A stretch of 20,423 bases of DNA from Penium margaritaceum (GCA_023375785.1 SZWC01016128.1:2584-23006), one strand, 5' to 3'. Positions 9,481 to 18,842 are shown, counted from the stretch's first letter. The notes: generated by a model not told the origin, from the sequence alone. Numbers and translations are program-made.

Positions 9481-10135
9481 ATAGTAATGCTATGTAGCTT
9501 CTGTGCCATGCAAGGTAGTAGCCGCAACAGCTTCTATCCCCGTACTGATGCTACTATATTCACTACTGCTGCTGCTTCACTATCATAGCCGCTACCGATG
9601 CCAAAGTATTGCTACTGCTGCTACTGTTTTTGCTTGCACTAGAGCAGTTGCAATGCCATGCTGGACTATCATGCTACCATTGCCTCTGGTTCTTTTGCTA
9701 TGCTGTTGTTGCTGCTTGTGACAGCTGCTGCTGATGCTACTCCATGCTACTAATGCTGATGCTACTACATGCTACAGCTGCCAGTGTTTGTTGGCACTAC
9801 TTGCAGCCATCGCAGCGAGCTTTGGTGTGAGCTCCTTCTCCCCTTTTGTTTCTCATTGTGCCCTAGGTCGTAGCCAGAAAAGTTGCTTCTTCTTCCCAAC
9901 AAAGCCACTACCATTCGGTGTGGCTGCTGTTGTTACTACAATGGTGGCGGTAACTCACGTTGCCGCTGTTGGTGTTGTCATCGACTCTAGTGCCCGCTTG
10001 ATGAGACAACTGCTACTGACGTCGGGACGACGTCCGTGTTGCGGACGGTGTCCAAGATACAGCTGTTACATTGACTCTCACCGTTGTTGCTGCTGTTGTG
10101 TCTATACGGCACAGCTCAATAAGAAAGGTCTTGCC
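9481..10135 (-). mobile_element. CAG-rich leader of LTR-A copy 2
   Basis: Read on the minus strand from 10135, the sequence after the primer site matches the copy 1 and copy 3 leaders (GAGCTGTGCCG, AGACACAACAGCAGCAACAACG, GTGAGAGTCAATG, then CAGCAGCCACACCG shared with copy 3). It then passes into GTAGCAGCAGC-type repeats, seen as GCTGCTACTGCTGC on the plus strand at 9540-9780. Plus-strand frames here (9503-9721, 9734-10150) are Cys/Leu/Ala-rich products of the repeat and not genes. Confidence 0.65.
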
Positions 10136-10147
10136 ACTCTGAGACCA
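10136..10147 (-). other. Primer-binding site of LTR-A copy 2
   Basis: The minus strand reads TGGTCTCAGAGT, ten of twelve bases of the copia primer site, directly after an LTR ending in TTTCTCA. Confidence 0.7.
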
Positions 10148-10471
10148 TGAGAAACTAGTAGGAAGCTTCCTAGCCTTGCTGTCGCTGATGTGGCAACACT
10201 GTCTAGTCAACTGACACACTAGCAAGGAAGTAAGTACAAGAAACAGCAAGGATTAGGCTAAGGAGACCCGCAAAGCCTCATAAGCTCCAATAACTTAGTA
10301 ACTTAGAGAGGGGTGGAAATGACAAGGACATAACATAAATACTTGCTGCGGCGCACGAGGGATGATGCACGCGGCACTGTCAGTTTGTCCTAAAACCGGC
10401 CCAAATCTATCGTTTTGGCGTTAACTTTGCGCACAAGCATCCAAATGTAACACCATCTGAACCCAGACATG
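10148..10471 (-). mobile_element. LTR-A copy 2, truncated at its 5' side
   Basis: The minus strand matches the 3' half of LTR-A copy 3 (about 17835-18159), including GGAAGCTTCCTA, CATAAGCTCCAATAACTTAG and CCTAAAACCGGCCCAAA read on the plus strand. Similarity stops at about 10468, where copies 1 and 3 continue but this copy is replaced by LTR-B at 10472. The missing 5' part is not found beyond the far end of LTR-B. Confidence 0.75.
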
Positions 10472-10721
10472 TGCTGTTTGATAGCTGGTAGATGTTTTAT
10501 TGGATTTTCCCATAGGCCAGCTATTGCCCATGAAACAGTTCGCTGGACTGAGGATGGAGGGGCTATCCCTCTCTCTCGCTCGTTGTTCTAACTAACTCTC
10601 ATTCTTTCAACTAGATCTTTTCTGTATCTCCACCATTCTGAGCACCGTCTGGCACATTACGTCCCTTACAAACTGCACTCTCACATAGAACATCTCTATA
10701 GGGCGTTTCTCCATTCCCTCA
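10472..10721 (+). mobile_element. LTR-B, left copy
   Basis: This 250-bp sequence begins TGCTGTTTG and ends CCATTCCCTCA, giving the TG...CA ends of an LTR. It is a direct repeat of 16809-17061, sharing GGATTTTCCCATAG, CTCTCATTCTTTCAAC, CTCCACCATTCTGAGC and TTTCTCCATTCCCTCA, with roughly three quarters of positions matching by eye. Divergence this high implies an old insertion or two separate insertions. Confidence 0.75.
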
Positions 10722-10733
10722 TGAAATCAAATC
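10722..10733 (+). other. Candidate degenerate primer-binding site after left LTR-B
   Basis: TGAAATCAAATC starts exactly after the LTR-B end and matches the copia site TGGTATCAGAGC at 8 of 12 positions; two of the four mismatches are G-to-A. Position supports it, sequence only weakly. Confidence 0.4.
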
Positions 10734-11691
10734 CATTGAGAGACTGCACCCTTGAATTCCACCACACAACGCGCAGCAGCAGCTCATTTGGGTTGGGTGG
10801 GGAAGAACAAATCCTGTCAACGTGGCGGCCTTGAGTTCAAGGCTAGCACCACGTAGTACTCCGGCAGTGCCGGAGCCGGAACGGAAATCTTCAAGTTCCT
10901 TTGCCGCGGCTGCCATCTAGGCTGCAATAACCAACACACGTCTGCCATACTCTGAGCCGTGGGAACAACTCACAACCACAGGTTTTAACTGCTCCTTTCC
11001 GTGCCTTGCGCCTCTTCGTCCATCTGCCAGAGATGGCTTCCACGCAGCCTGTGGCAGCTGCATTGGTGCACTGTGGTGTTTCTGATCCCGCTGTCCTCAG
11101 AAATCAGAAATCTGCATTCTCTCCCTGTCGTAATACAGCAGCGGCACCACCTACTCTCTTGTAGCATTCTGTGTTGCACTACGGCCCATGTGCTGCTACT
11201 CTATTCAGCAACAGCACCAGCAGAAGCAGCCATAGAGTTTTTGTCAGCCAACAGTGGTGGCAACAGCCGCCGCAGCAGCAAAAGCTGCAGATGGGCCAAG
11301 GCTAGCAGAAGTGACGTCTGTCACGACAGCTTCTGAACAATTGTAATAGCCACAGTAGCTATACTCTCAGCAACAGTAGCAGCAACAGCAGCACAAGCAG
11401 TAGCAACAGCTGTTGTTGCTGCTGCAGTTGCAGCAGCAGCCACCAAAGCAGCGCCACAACATTAGCGCCTTGGCATTCTGTGTGAAGTAGCAGCAATACA
11501 GAAACAACATCTTGGTATTCTTTGCGAATCACAGCAGCAACGGTTATCGCAACAGCAGGGACCTCTTCCTCGCAAGAGTCACTTCCGCACCGACAGGAAG
11601 CCTCAACGCAGCAGGCAGGAGCATCCAAGCCAGCAGCAGGCTGAAGATAAAGAAAGCTGCATATGACAACAGTGTGCACGTGGCAGAGGCA
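10734..11691. other. No gene seen; CAG-rich low-complexity DNA
   Basis: From about 11190 to 11480 the plus strand is rich in CAGCAA and CAGCAG units, with a self-complementary centre (CAACAGCTGTTG near 11405-11416). Minus-strand frames at 10719-10916 and 11359-11679 are open but carry no recognised domain; the second is a Leu/Val-rich product of the repeat. If LTR-B bounds one element, this is where a plus-strand leader and gag would be expected. None is visible. Confidence 0.5.
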
Positions 11692-12660
11692 TCAATACAG
11701 TAGGCAAGTATGATTAGGGGAAATTGAGGAAGAAACATGGACATGAGCAGATGTAGCTACGGTCAGTGTAGGTGTAAATGATTGAACACGACACAACTTG
11801 TCACACTGGTGACCATGAAGAACAAAGCGCCTAAAGGACTTGAGGGAGACAGTACCAATACCACGAGATGCAACAAGATCCATACCCTGATCATCAAGGA
11901 TAGTGACGGACAGAAAACTGACCTTGAGTACGGACACGATCAGCACATCAGGCAGAAAAAGATTGCCTTCAGGGCCAAAAAAATGCAGGACGCCAACATC
12001 CCAGACAAGAAGCATCTGTCCTGATCCAGTGCAAACAAACTGAACGTCACCAACAGGCTCCAACAACACAAATGTAAGACATGACAACGTCATGTGATGA
12101 GTGGCTCCAGATTCAATAATCCAGAATCTATGAGACATGCGTGCATGTGACATGAAATGACATGCGGCAATGCTGTCCGTGAAGCTAGCAGAGAATGGTG
12201 AATGCCCAAAGAAAACTTCCAAGTGAAAGGGGAAAAAGACATGCTGCCAATCCTCAACCCATGCACTATCAGCTACTGGAACACCCAACGATGCTCCCCA
12301 AAGGACTCTGTCTGACTCATGATGGTGACCGTGAGACTCACACTGCAGGATACAGCTGGAGATTGAGGCCAATGAGGGAGAAGTCGTATGCAGATCCATC
12401 AGTAGGAATGTCGGGTGAAGAAAATGGGATATCTGGAGGTGAAGGGTAAGAGCCCTCATAGTGGACAGAGGAAGACCTCATGTTTGGCGTGCCAGAACCC
12501 GAGATTTCTGTTGATGTAAATGCGTGTGGAGCAGGCGCATGGAGCCACGAAGGAGCTGTGTAGAATGGTGAGGATGGCCCATAGATTGATGGGACCCAGA
12601 AGGGTGGTATCCATTCCACCCGGGTGGAGGCATTGCCAGAGATGCCATGCTGGCAATGAC
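11692..12660 (-). pseudogene. Ty1/copia protease region with Pro-rich upstream part, minus strand
   Basis: A minus-strand frame of 255 codons (12459 to 11692) contains FWIIESGATHHMT, the copia aspartic-protease motif, usually W-x2-DSGA-x2-HMT. The catalytic Asp is Glu here (codon at 12112-12114). Downstream come LPDVLIV, a SVLKVSFLSV segment and LDDQGMDLVASRGIGTVSL, matching the LPNVLHVP, NLLSVSQL and LTDD order of the family, then a GHQCDKLCRVQ segment like the start of the gag-pre-integrase domain. In overlapping frames from about 12650 is a Pro/Ser/Tyr-rich stretch beginning MASLAMPPPGWN. No CCHC knuckle was seen. The enzyme normally cleaves the Gag-Pol polyprotein. The fragment opposes the plus-strand pol at 13080-16295. 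Confidence 0.75.
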
Positions 12661-13080
12661 GGATAGCACAGAGGAGATAAAGAATGAAGGAGCGATGGAT
12701 GAAGCTAAGAATGGTCTCCCATGATGGCGGGAAAAATCGCCAGGCACCCTAGTCACAACCGAGAAGAGTAGACTGTGAAAGAAAAACAAGAGGAGGATAC
12801 AAGAGAATGAAGAGATGAGCAAGAGCAAATCAAGGCACAAGAGAAATGCTTATGTATACGGGTCATAAAAGGAAGGCGGAAAGTGTCCCTGGGGGTATTG
12901 GAACAAGAACCTGAGGACCCGGTCTCAACCAACTGAGCAGATCATGACCAGAGACAGGAAATGGTACAAAACCCAAAGGATAACAAACTTGGGTTAGGCT
13001 ATGAGGAGGTGGAAGATTCCTATGTGTCCAGGTTCAATCCCCACGACTGTTGGTCTCCCTAGACATTGGGGAAAATCCCC
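12661..13080. other. No gene seen; junction between opposed copia halves
   Basis: This separates the minus-strand protease part from the plus-strand integrase part, so any rearrangement breakpoint should lie here. It holds an inverted repeat (GACATTGGGGA at 13062-13072 and TCCCCAAATGTC at 13076-13087) and a tRNA B-box-like GGTTCAATCCC at 13031-13041. A minus-strand frame to 12840 is hydrophobic and unrecognised. Confidence 0.45.
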
Positions 13081-14056
13081 AAATGTCCAGGTCTCAATGC
13101 GAAGGGAAAACCCGGGCCTTTGTTTTTAATTTTGTCCTTGCGAGCATGGAGTTTTTCTTCGCTGAGAGATCTCTTGGTCAATGAGTTCATCATTTGAAGG
13201 GCTCGTTGACCGAGAGACCCATTGGCCATGAAGAAGTAGTCTGGCTGTGAGAGTGAGCCATCTACATCCTGCACATGTAACTTGGATTTTGTGCAAGGCA
13301 AGATGCACCGCGCCCTGTTTCCCATTTTTTAGTCACGCACCCATAAACCACTTGCTCTTGTCCATGCTGACATGATGGGACCATTTTTTAGTTGATTTCT
13401 CAACGATGGTCGCTATGTCCTTTGTAATCCGTTTCTGTTGGACATACTCACTCTGCCTGAAGTGTGACATCGAGCCTGTGATTTAGTCTTGGCTCATCCA
13501 AGCAGAGCGTGTCCGCAAGTGTATGCTTTAGCATATTTCTCTGATTGTGGTGGTGAGTTCATTGACCCAATTCTTCGCTTTCTTGCGTTGCTTGGTGTAT
13601 GCTTTGATTCTTTTGCTCCATACACCCCACAGAAAAACTGTGTCTCAGAACATTGGAACCGCACCTTAACTGACGGTGTCCGCACCATGCCGCTTGATTC
13701 TGGTCTCTCTAAAGCCTTTACTTATGAGACCATGAAGTACATGACATGGGTGTAGATCCGGGCTCCTCATTGTCCGCTTCCACACCATGTCACACCGTAT
13801 GAGCGATGGCTTGATCGTCACGCTAACCTGCATCTTGCTCGTGTCTAAGGGAGAGTCACATGCGTCTCGCTTCCTGAGGACCAACGTGATGGGAAGCCCT
13901 CACGTTGTAACCGCATTTGTCTGTTTTTTGGTATCTCTACATATTCCAAGGCATGACGACTTTAGGATGCTGATCGTGATCGTGTCTTTGAATCTCATGA
14001 AGCTCTGTTGTTTTTAAAGAAGTTCACTCATGAGATTGTCTACAAGGTTTCTTCTC
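13081..14056 (+). pseudogene. Ty1/copia gag-pre-integrase remnant and integrase
   Basis: The plus strand shows, in shifting frames, a weak pre-integrase stretch (about 13140-13200), the integrase zinc-binding end with VQGKMHRALFP (about 13290-13325), and KPLALVHADMMGP with the first catalytic Asp (13369-13371). SDCGGEF carries the second Asp (13543-13545), and PYTPQKNCVSEHWNRTL the catalytic Glu (13648-13650), 35 codons on, close to the D-x35-E spacing. Then come TPYERWLDRHANLHLARV and an FFGISTYSKA-type segment of the integrase C-terminal part. Stops include TAG and TGA between 13330 and 13470. Integrase would insert the cDNA copy into the host genome; this one is dead. The catalytic triad itself survives. 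Confidence 0.85.
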
Positions 14057-14835
14057 TTGCACCCGGCGTCCATGGGTGCTCGTGGGCTGGATTTCCTGAG
14101 GGTGGTGCCTTCTCTCCGTCCGTGTCTCCTACCTATGTTCCATCTCCTCTGACTTCTGCATCCGCTAATGCATCATTGCCCACATCCTCACCGGCTCCAG
14201 CGATCGCGTCCTCTCTCCCTGTCGCACCTGGTTCTGTGTCCTGGCCTGGGTCATCGTCGGCACCAATGTCTTTGTCAGTATCTCTCTCATCGCCTCTAGT
14301 GTCACCCCCCATTGTTTCACCCACTGTCGCATCACCAGCTTTCGATCCTACGTTGTTGTCATTTCTGTCCCAGCATTGCTGCATGGGTCCTTGCCAGTCT
14401 CACCACCTGCCACTTCTGTACCATTGGCTGATCCTGTACGGATTCCCTTGTCTATAGATCCAGTTGCACCCCTGCCCTTGTTATACCCTCATCCCTTCAT
14501 TTGGGCTCGTGGTGGCCACCTCAGGCCTTTTCATTTGCACTCTCATGTTGCTCCCTCAATCGATCACCCTGCCCTGTTGCGGCCTGTCAGTCCTTCAATT
14601 CCAAACGGTGTGCCGGCTCCCACTGACACTGGTCTTGACGCACTTGGGCTGTTTGCCACTTTTGTCCAACCAAACTCTGCTCTTGGCTACTCTCTAATAG
14701 CGGATGAGTTCTTTGGTGCTGTTGCGGTCGTTGAGTCTAGTCTTCTTGCATGTCTCGCCTCTATTGCCACAGCATTGACTTATCAAAGCATCACGGAAGT
14801 ACCACCTAACCCAGACTGACAAGCTCACTCCGCTC
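14057..14835 (+). pseudogene. Ser/Pro-rich linker between copia integrase and reverse transcriptase
   Basis: A largely open plus-strand stretch encodes a low-complexity Ser/Pro/Ala/Thr/Val-rich segment (for example SPAPAIASSLPVAPGS), the usual spacer between integrase and reverse transcriptase in copia polyproteins. It is covered by two overlapping frames (14008-14457 and 14376-14819), so a frameshift lies near 14380-14450. The Asp/Gly-rich minus-strand frame at 14133-14384 is its antisense shadow. Confidence 0.7.
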
Positions 14836-15660
14836 CTGTTGTAGCCCTCTGGGAGCAGGCAATGCACAAAGAGCTTGATACTTTCACAGAGCATGGTGTT
14901 TACGACAAAGTGGATCTTGCACCAAATCGCAAGGTCATAGCTGCACGTTGAATACACAGGCAAAATCCCAAGCCAGACAGCGTCATCAAGCGCTACAAGC
15001 CTCGCTTGATAGCCAAGGGACTCTCCCAGGTGCCCAGCGTGTACTTCGATGGCACTTTTGCCTGTGTGGAGAAGTACACCACCGCCAAGGTACTGCTGAG
15101 CTAGGTTGCCTAGTAAAACTGGGAACTGCATCAACTGGATTTCAAAAATGCATTCTTAAACAATCGCCTCGACGAGGAGATCTACCTAGCTCAGTCATTT
15201 GGCCTTGACAATGATACCGGCCGCGTCTGGTACCTTTGCAAAGTATTGTATGGATTGAATAAGTCTCCGTGCTGCTGGAACCTTGAGATTTTTGCCATCC
15301 TTAAGCTTGGTGGCTACCGTTGTATTCGGTTGATCTTGCTCTCCTAAAAAAGGGACCCAACGGCACCATTTGTTGCCATCTTGGTCTATGTGGACAATCT
15401 CCTGATCACCTCACTGTTTCCACAGGTTGTCCAGGCTGTGAAGTATCTCCTCCAATTTGCGTACAACATGAAGGATCTCAGCCCTGCCCGCGTCTCCTTG
15501 GGCATGGAGATTGAGTGTGACCGTCAGCGTTGCATGCTCACTGTGCATCAGGTCGGGTATGTTCGTACTCTGAGGGAGCACTTTGCCGACCTTCTGTTCG
15601 TTGTTCCCCATGTGTCTATGCCTATGATGCCTGATGGATAAAGGCTTTTGAAGACTGCTG
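14836..15660 (+). pseudogene. Ty1/copia reverse transcriptase (RVT_2), inactive
   Basis: The order matches the copia RVT_2 domain: WEQAMHKELDTF at about 14848, YKPRLIAKGLSQ at about 14990, TFACVEKYTTAKVLLS, NWELHQLDFKNAFLN with the first catalytic Asp (about 15120-15165), VLYGLNKSPCCW (about 15246), YVDN at 15387-15398, and VSLGMEIECDR later. The catalytic YVDD box has become YVDN, losing the second Asp. TGA at 14949-14951 sits where the family has a conserved Trp, a one-base TGG change. TAG and TAA stops follow around 15102-15116, and a frameshift lies at about 15320-15360. The enzyme would copy element RNA into DNA in cytoplasmic particles; it cannot do so here. Confidence 0.9.
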
Positions 15661-16295
15661 AGGGAGTTGGTGAACGTCAAGACCTACCTCTAGGTCATCG
15701 GTTCACTCATGTTTCTTGGTACTACCACATGTGCTAACGTTGCATTTGCAGTCAACTTCTTATCCCAGTTCTCCTGGTGCCTATGTCGCCTCCATCTTAA
15801 GGCGGTGTTGCATGTCGTCCGCTATGCCGTGTCCACACTTTGTCTTGGCCTATGCTTTTGTGCACAACCCTCAGTTGTCGTTGATGGATACAAAAAATGC
15901 GATTGGGGCCACCATCGTGACATGTGTAGCCTGTCAAAGTAAATCTTGCTTATTGGTTGCACCGTGGTTTCTTGGAGTTTTGGGAATCAAGGTTGTGTCG
16001 CACGCAGCTCCACTGAGGCTTAGTTTGTCACTCTGGGTGTCAGTGTCTTTGAGAGCATTTGGTTGTGTCGTCTCATGTAGCATCTCTGCCAACCCATCCG
16101 CTGCATCACACTTTCTGTGAAAACGAAAGCACGCACCGCATTGCTTTTGAGCATGATGGCATGCATCACACTCATATAGAGCACATCAATGCTGAACATC
16201 ATTCTGTCCGTGAACGCATTGCGTGTGGTGATGTGCGCCTTATTGGAGTTGACACACGTCTGCATCAAGTTGAAATCTTGACCAAGGTACTTTGA
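15661..16295 (+). pseudogene. Ty1/copia RNase H domain and polyprotein C-terminus, inactive
   Basis: Directly downstream of the reverse transcriptase, VIGSLMFLGTTT and VAFAVNFLSQF match the connection region. LHVVRYAVSTLCLGLCF, then GYKKCDWG carries the first RNase H Asp (about 15880-15905). VVSWSFGNQGCVARSSTEA is cut by a stop right after the family's STEAEY motif begins (about 16010-16022). In another frame IEHINAEHHSVRERIACGD and LHQVEILTKVL match the C-terminal H-I-D-x2-YH-x-VRE and ADx-TK segments. Frames change at least twice. The domain order confirms a copia element (integrase before reverse transcriptase) rather than gypsy. Confidence 0.88.
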
Positions 16296-16506
16296 AGTGG
16301 AAAGTTCAAGATCGCTATGCAGGCTGTAGGTCTTCACTCTCTTTGTGCTAATACCAATTGACGTGTTTATTTCCTTCCGTTCTATCATCCCGTTTCTGTC
16401 TCAATTGTTTCTGTGCGGTTCCTGTGGCTTCTTGTGGCTACTTGTGGCTCGTTGTCACGTGAATGTGCCCCATACGCATTCATGGCGTCTGGCATCTACA
16501 GATCAT

Positions 16507-16515
16507 GGGAGGGGG
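16507..16515 (+). other. Candidate polypurine tract of the plus-strand copia element
   Basis: GGGAGGGGG lies about 200 bases after the end of the RNase H frame, where the plus-strand primer is expected. It is followed by CGTTCTTATGTCA, which could be a mutated LTR start, and is about 290 bases before the start of the LTR-B repeat at 16809. So either the true 3' LTR starts near 16517 and is about 545 bp, or this tract is incidental. Confidence 0.4.
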
Positions 16516-16516
16516 C

Positions 16517-16808
16517 GTTCTTATGTCAATCTTGATGACCTCTAGACTTGACGCCACTCACATGCACGCAAGCTACAGTGGTTGAAGACTCCTTTGAAGA
16601 CTTCAGCTTCATCTTCCACATCTTCCATATGTACACATGTGAATTTTCTCACTGACCAGTTCCAGAGGGCCACTCTCTTGGCAACATCATTTCTGTTGCT
16701 TGTCAACTTAGTTCTGCATTTTTTTTTATTTTTTTTTGCTTTCGCTACATCTTTCGTTTGGCATTCGGCCACCCGAGTGACCCCTTCCGTTACAAGGATC
16801 TATCCATT
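16517..16808. other. No gene seen; possible U3 part of the 3' LTR
   Basis: This has no counterpart next to the left LTR-B copy. It holds two runs of T (about 16720-16738) and no domain. A long plus-strand frame crosses it (16582-17166) but has no recognised feature. Confidence 0.4.
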
Positions 16809-17061
16809 TGTTGTTTGGGAGTTGGTGGACATTTTATGGGATTTTCCCATAGACCAGCTCTTGTGCACTTTGCATCCACGCTCGCCGGACCGAGGGTGGA
16901 GGGGATATCTCTCTTTCGCTTATTGTTCTAACTTACTCTCATTCTTTCAACCAGATCTTTGTTATCTCTCCACCATTCTGAGCGTCGTCTCTCACGTTAT
17001 GCCCCTTACAACCTACACTCTCAAAAAAGACGTAGCTATATGGGGTTTCTCCATTCCCTCA
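16809..17061 (+). mobile_element. LTR-B, right copy
   Basis: This 253-bp sequence begins TGTTGTTTG and ends CCATTCCCTCA, a direct repeat of 10472-10721 in the same orientation, 6.3 kb away. Near its start is a perfect inverted repeat, TATGGGA/TCCCATA at 16835-16841 and 16845-16851; the left copy has one mismatch in it. The flanking five bases, ACATG at the left and CTATG at the right, match at three of five, so a target duplication is not established. Confidence 0.75.
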
Positions 17062-17554
17062 CTATGTCGTGTGGTCACAGCAAGCTCTAAAGACAGACGA
17101 GAATGCTCACATCAGAACACAAGTACCTGGGTCTCGACCACAAGGAGAATACAGAACGCGTCATAAATAACATGAGTGAAATCATCATGGGGTCTCCCGG
17201 AGCGTTGGCACAGACTCGAACACCCAGGTCTCGACCACCAACAATGAATTATCAGCCATGCATACATGAACTACCGTACTGGCTCTAGTTTTTGTTGAAA
17301 TTCTCAATTGGAATTTAGTGGTACTAACTTTCACCTAAGAACATACCGTCTTCAATGCTGGGCATGGTCTCCAATCCCCTTTCACAAAACACGGAGGAGA
17401 ACTGACTTTCACCTATCGTTTACATCATTGAGGGTGTTTATCGCCGCGGCCCACCTTTTGAGCCCAAACAACGAGCAACTGCCGTGCTGCTGCTAAGTTG
17501 GTTGTGCCAAAAGTGTTGTGATGTGAGTTGTTTCCGTCAATTTGTACAGCTTAC
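17062..17554. other. No gene seen
   Basis: Unclassified DNA between LTR-B and LTR-A copy 3. The motif GGTCTCGACCAC occurs twice (about 17130 and 17226). The missing 5' half of LTR-A copy 2 is not here, which argues against LTR-B having simply inserted into that copy. Confidence 0.5.
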
Positions 17555-18159
17555 TGTGACCACTCGGCCGTGTCCATGCTCGTGCAGATCCGTGATGCGG
17601 GCCCAGCTGCCGCCAGAGCACTGACGGTTGTTGGATCCATCCACCAGCAGCTGCCAGACGCCTGCCATGACGTCCCGGGTGCTTGCTGGGGTGCTCTGCA
17701 GTTTTTCTGCAGACGCTAGAGTTTTCTCGGTGGACTGGCTCTCGAGCCCGATTTGTATGCTTTGCATTGTCTGTCCACCGATCGATGCCGGACTTGTGCG
17801 TGTGACCAGTCGTAGTGTCTGGCTCGAGATTTTGCATCTCTAGGTTCAGACGGTGTTGAGTTTGGATGCATGTGCACAGAGTTGCGGCCATAACAGTGGT
17901 TTTGAGCCGGTTTTAGGACAAACTGACACTGCCGCATGCGTCACCCGCCGTGTACCGCGGCAGGTTTTTATGCTGTGTGCTTTTCAGTTGCCATTTCTCT
18001 CTGCATTCATAAGCTATTGGAGATTATGAGAATTTGCGCGTCTCACTAGCCTGATCCTTGCTGTTTCTTGCACCTGCTTGCTTGCTAGTGCGCCAGCTGA
18101 CTGGACAGTGTCGCCACATCAGCACCGGCAAGGTTAGGAAGCTTCCTAGCAATTTCTCT
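17555..18159 (+). mobile_element. LTR-A copy 3, the most complete copy
   Basis: A roughly 605-bp LTR ending directly at a perfect copia primer site. It matches copy 1 (minus strand) from CCGTGTCCATGCTCGTGCAG to GGAAGCTTCCTAGC, and copy 2 over its last 320 bases. The left end at TGTGACC is where similarity to copy 1 begins. The terminal CA of copies 1 and 2 is CT here. Opposite-strand frames across it (17493-17891, 17716-17937) have no recognised domain. Confidence 0.75.
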
Positions 18160-18171
18160 TGGTATCAGAGC
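18160..18171 (+). other. Primer-binding site of LTR-A copy 3
   Basis: TGGTATCAGAGC is a perfect match to the copia initiator-Met tRNA primer site, directly after the LTR end. It fixes the orientation of this element as plus strand. Confidence 0.9.
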
Positions 18172-18685
18172 AGTGACCTCTCTCGCTGAGCTGCGCTGCA
18201 GAGACGCAGCACCGGCAGCAGCAGTGAGAGTCACCGTCGCCGCCACATCCCGGGACCCGTCGCAGCCGACGTTAGCAGCAGCGACGTCACCATGCATTCG
18301 CCACCACCATAGCAAGTGGAGCTGCGGCAGTGACGATATCCAGCAGCCACACCGGTCAGCAGCAGAAGCACCGGGTGGCAGCAGCAGCCGTGTCTGGCTG
18401 CCAGCCTGTACAGCAGCAAAAAAAAAAAGGAGTAGCAGCTCGCAGCAGCAGCTTGCGGCGGCGGCTGCGAGCAATTGCAGCGCGCAGCGGCGGCAGCAGC
18501 TTGCAGCAGCAACGGCAGCAGCAGCCACGAGCAGCACCAGCAGCGCAGCAGCAGCAGTGAAGCAGCAGCGGCATTGCAGCTGCTGCAGTGACAGCAGCAA
18601 CAGCGGCAGCAGCAGCATTGCAGCAGTGGCAGCGGCCACAGCAGCACAGCAGCAGACCCACCGCAGCAGCGGCGGCGGCCTTGCA
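18172..18685 (+). repeat. CAG-rich leader of LTR-A copy 3
   Basis: The first 60 or so bases match the copy 1 and 2 leaders (GAGCTGCGC, GAGACGCAGCACC, GTGAGAGTCACCG). The rest is imperfect CAG/CGG trinucleotide repeat, densest at 18440-18680. Long open frames on both strands (18085-18819 minus, 18173-18700 plus and others) read poly-Gln/Ser/Ala or poly-Leu/Cys/Ala only because the repeat lacks stops; I do not call them genes. Confidence 0.75.
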
Positions 18686-18842
18686 CAGCACTGCTGCTGA
18701 ACAGCAGTGCTGCGCAGCTGCGCAGAAACTGCACAGCACTGAGCAGGCCTGCATGGCACTGCACAGGCCTGCGCAGCCCCTGCGCAGCCACGAGCAGGGG
18801 GTGACGAGGTCACCCCCACCGGTCACGCGAGTTTGCGTGACC
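18686..18842. repeat. Tandem perfect hairpins and CTGCGCAG palindromes
   Basis: Three perfect inverted repeats lie in 157 bases. The first is an 11-bp stem with CTGAA loop (18686-18696 with 18702-18712). The second is GGGGGTGAC/GTCACCCCC with a 3-base loop (18797-18817). The third is GGTCACGC/GCGTGACC with a 6-base loop (18821-18842). Between the first and second the self-complementary octamer CTGCGCAG occurs four times. An A-rich tract follows at once. Confidence 0.85.

Noticed and set aside
14133..14384. Asp/Gly-rich minus-strand frame
   Set aside because: Antisense of the Ser/Pro-rich linker of the plus-strand copia polyprotein.
16838..16848. GGGATTTTCCC resembling an animal kappa-B site
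   Set aside because: It is the core of the inverted repeat near the LTR-B start, and the host looks plant-like, so the transcription factor is not expected.
16582..17166. Plus-strand frame of 194 codons
   Set aside because: It spans the putative U3 region and the LTR-B repeat; LTRs normally lack genes and no domain is visible.
17493..17891. Minus-strand frame of 132 codons in LTR-A copy 3, partly shared in sequence with 7980-8261
   Set aside because: The similarity is explained by the repeated LTR itself, and the frame is not kept open across both copies.
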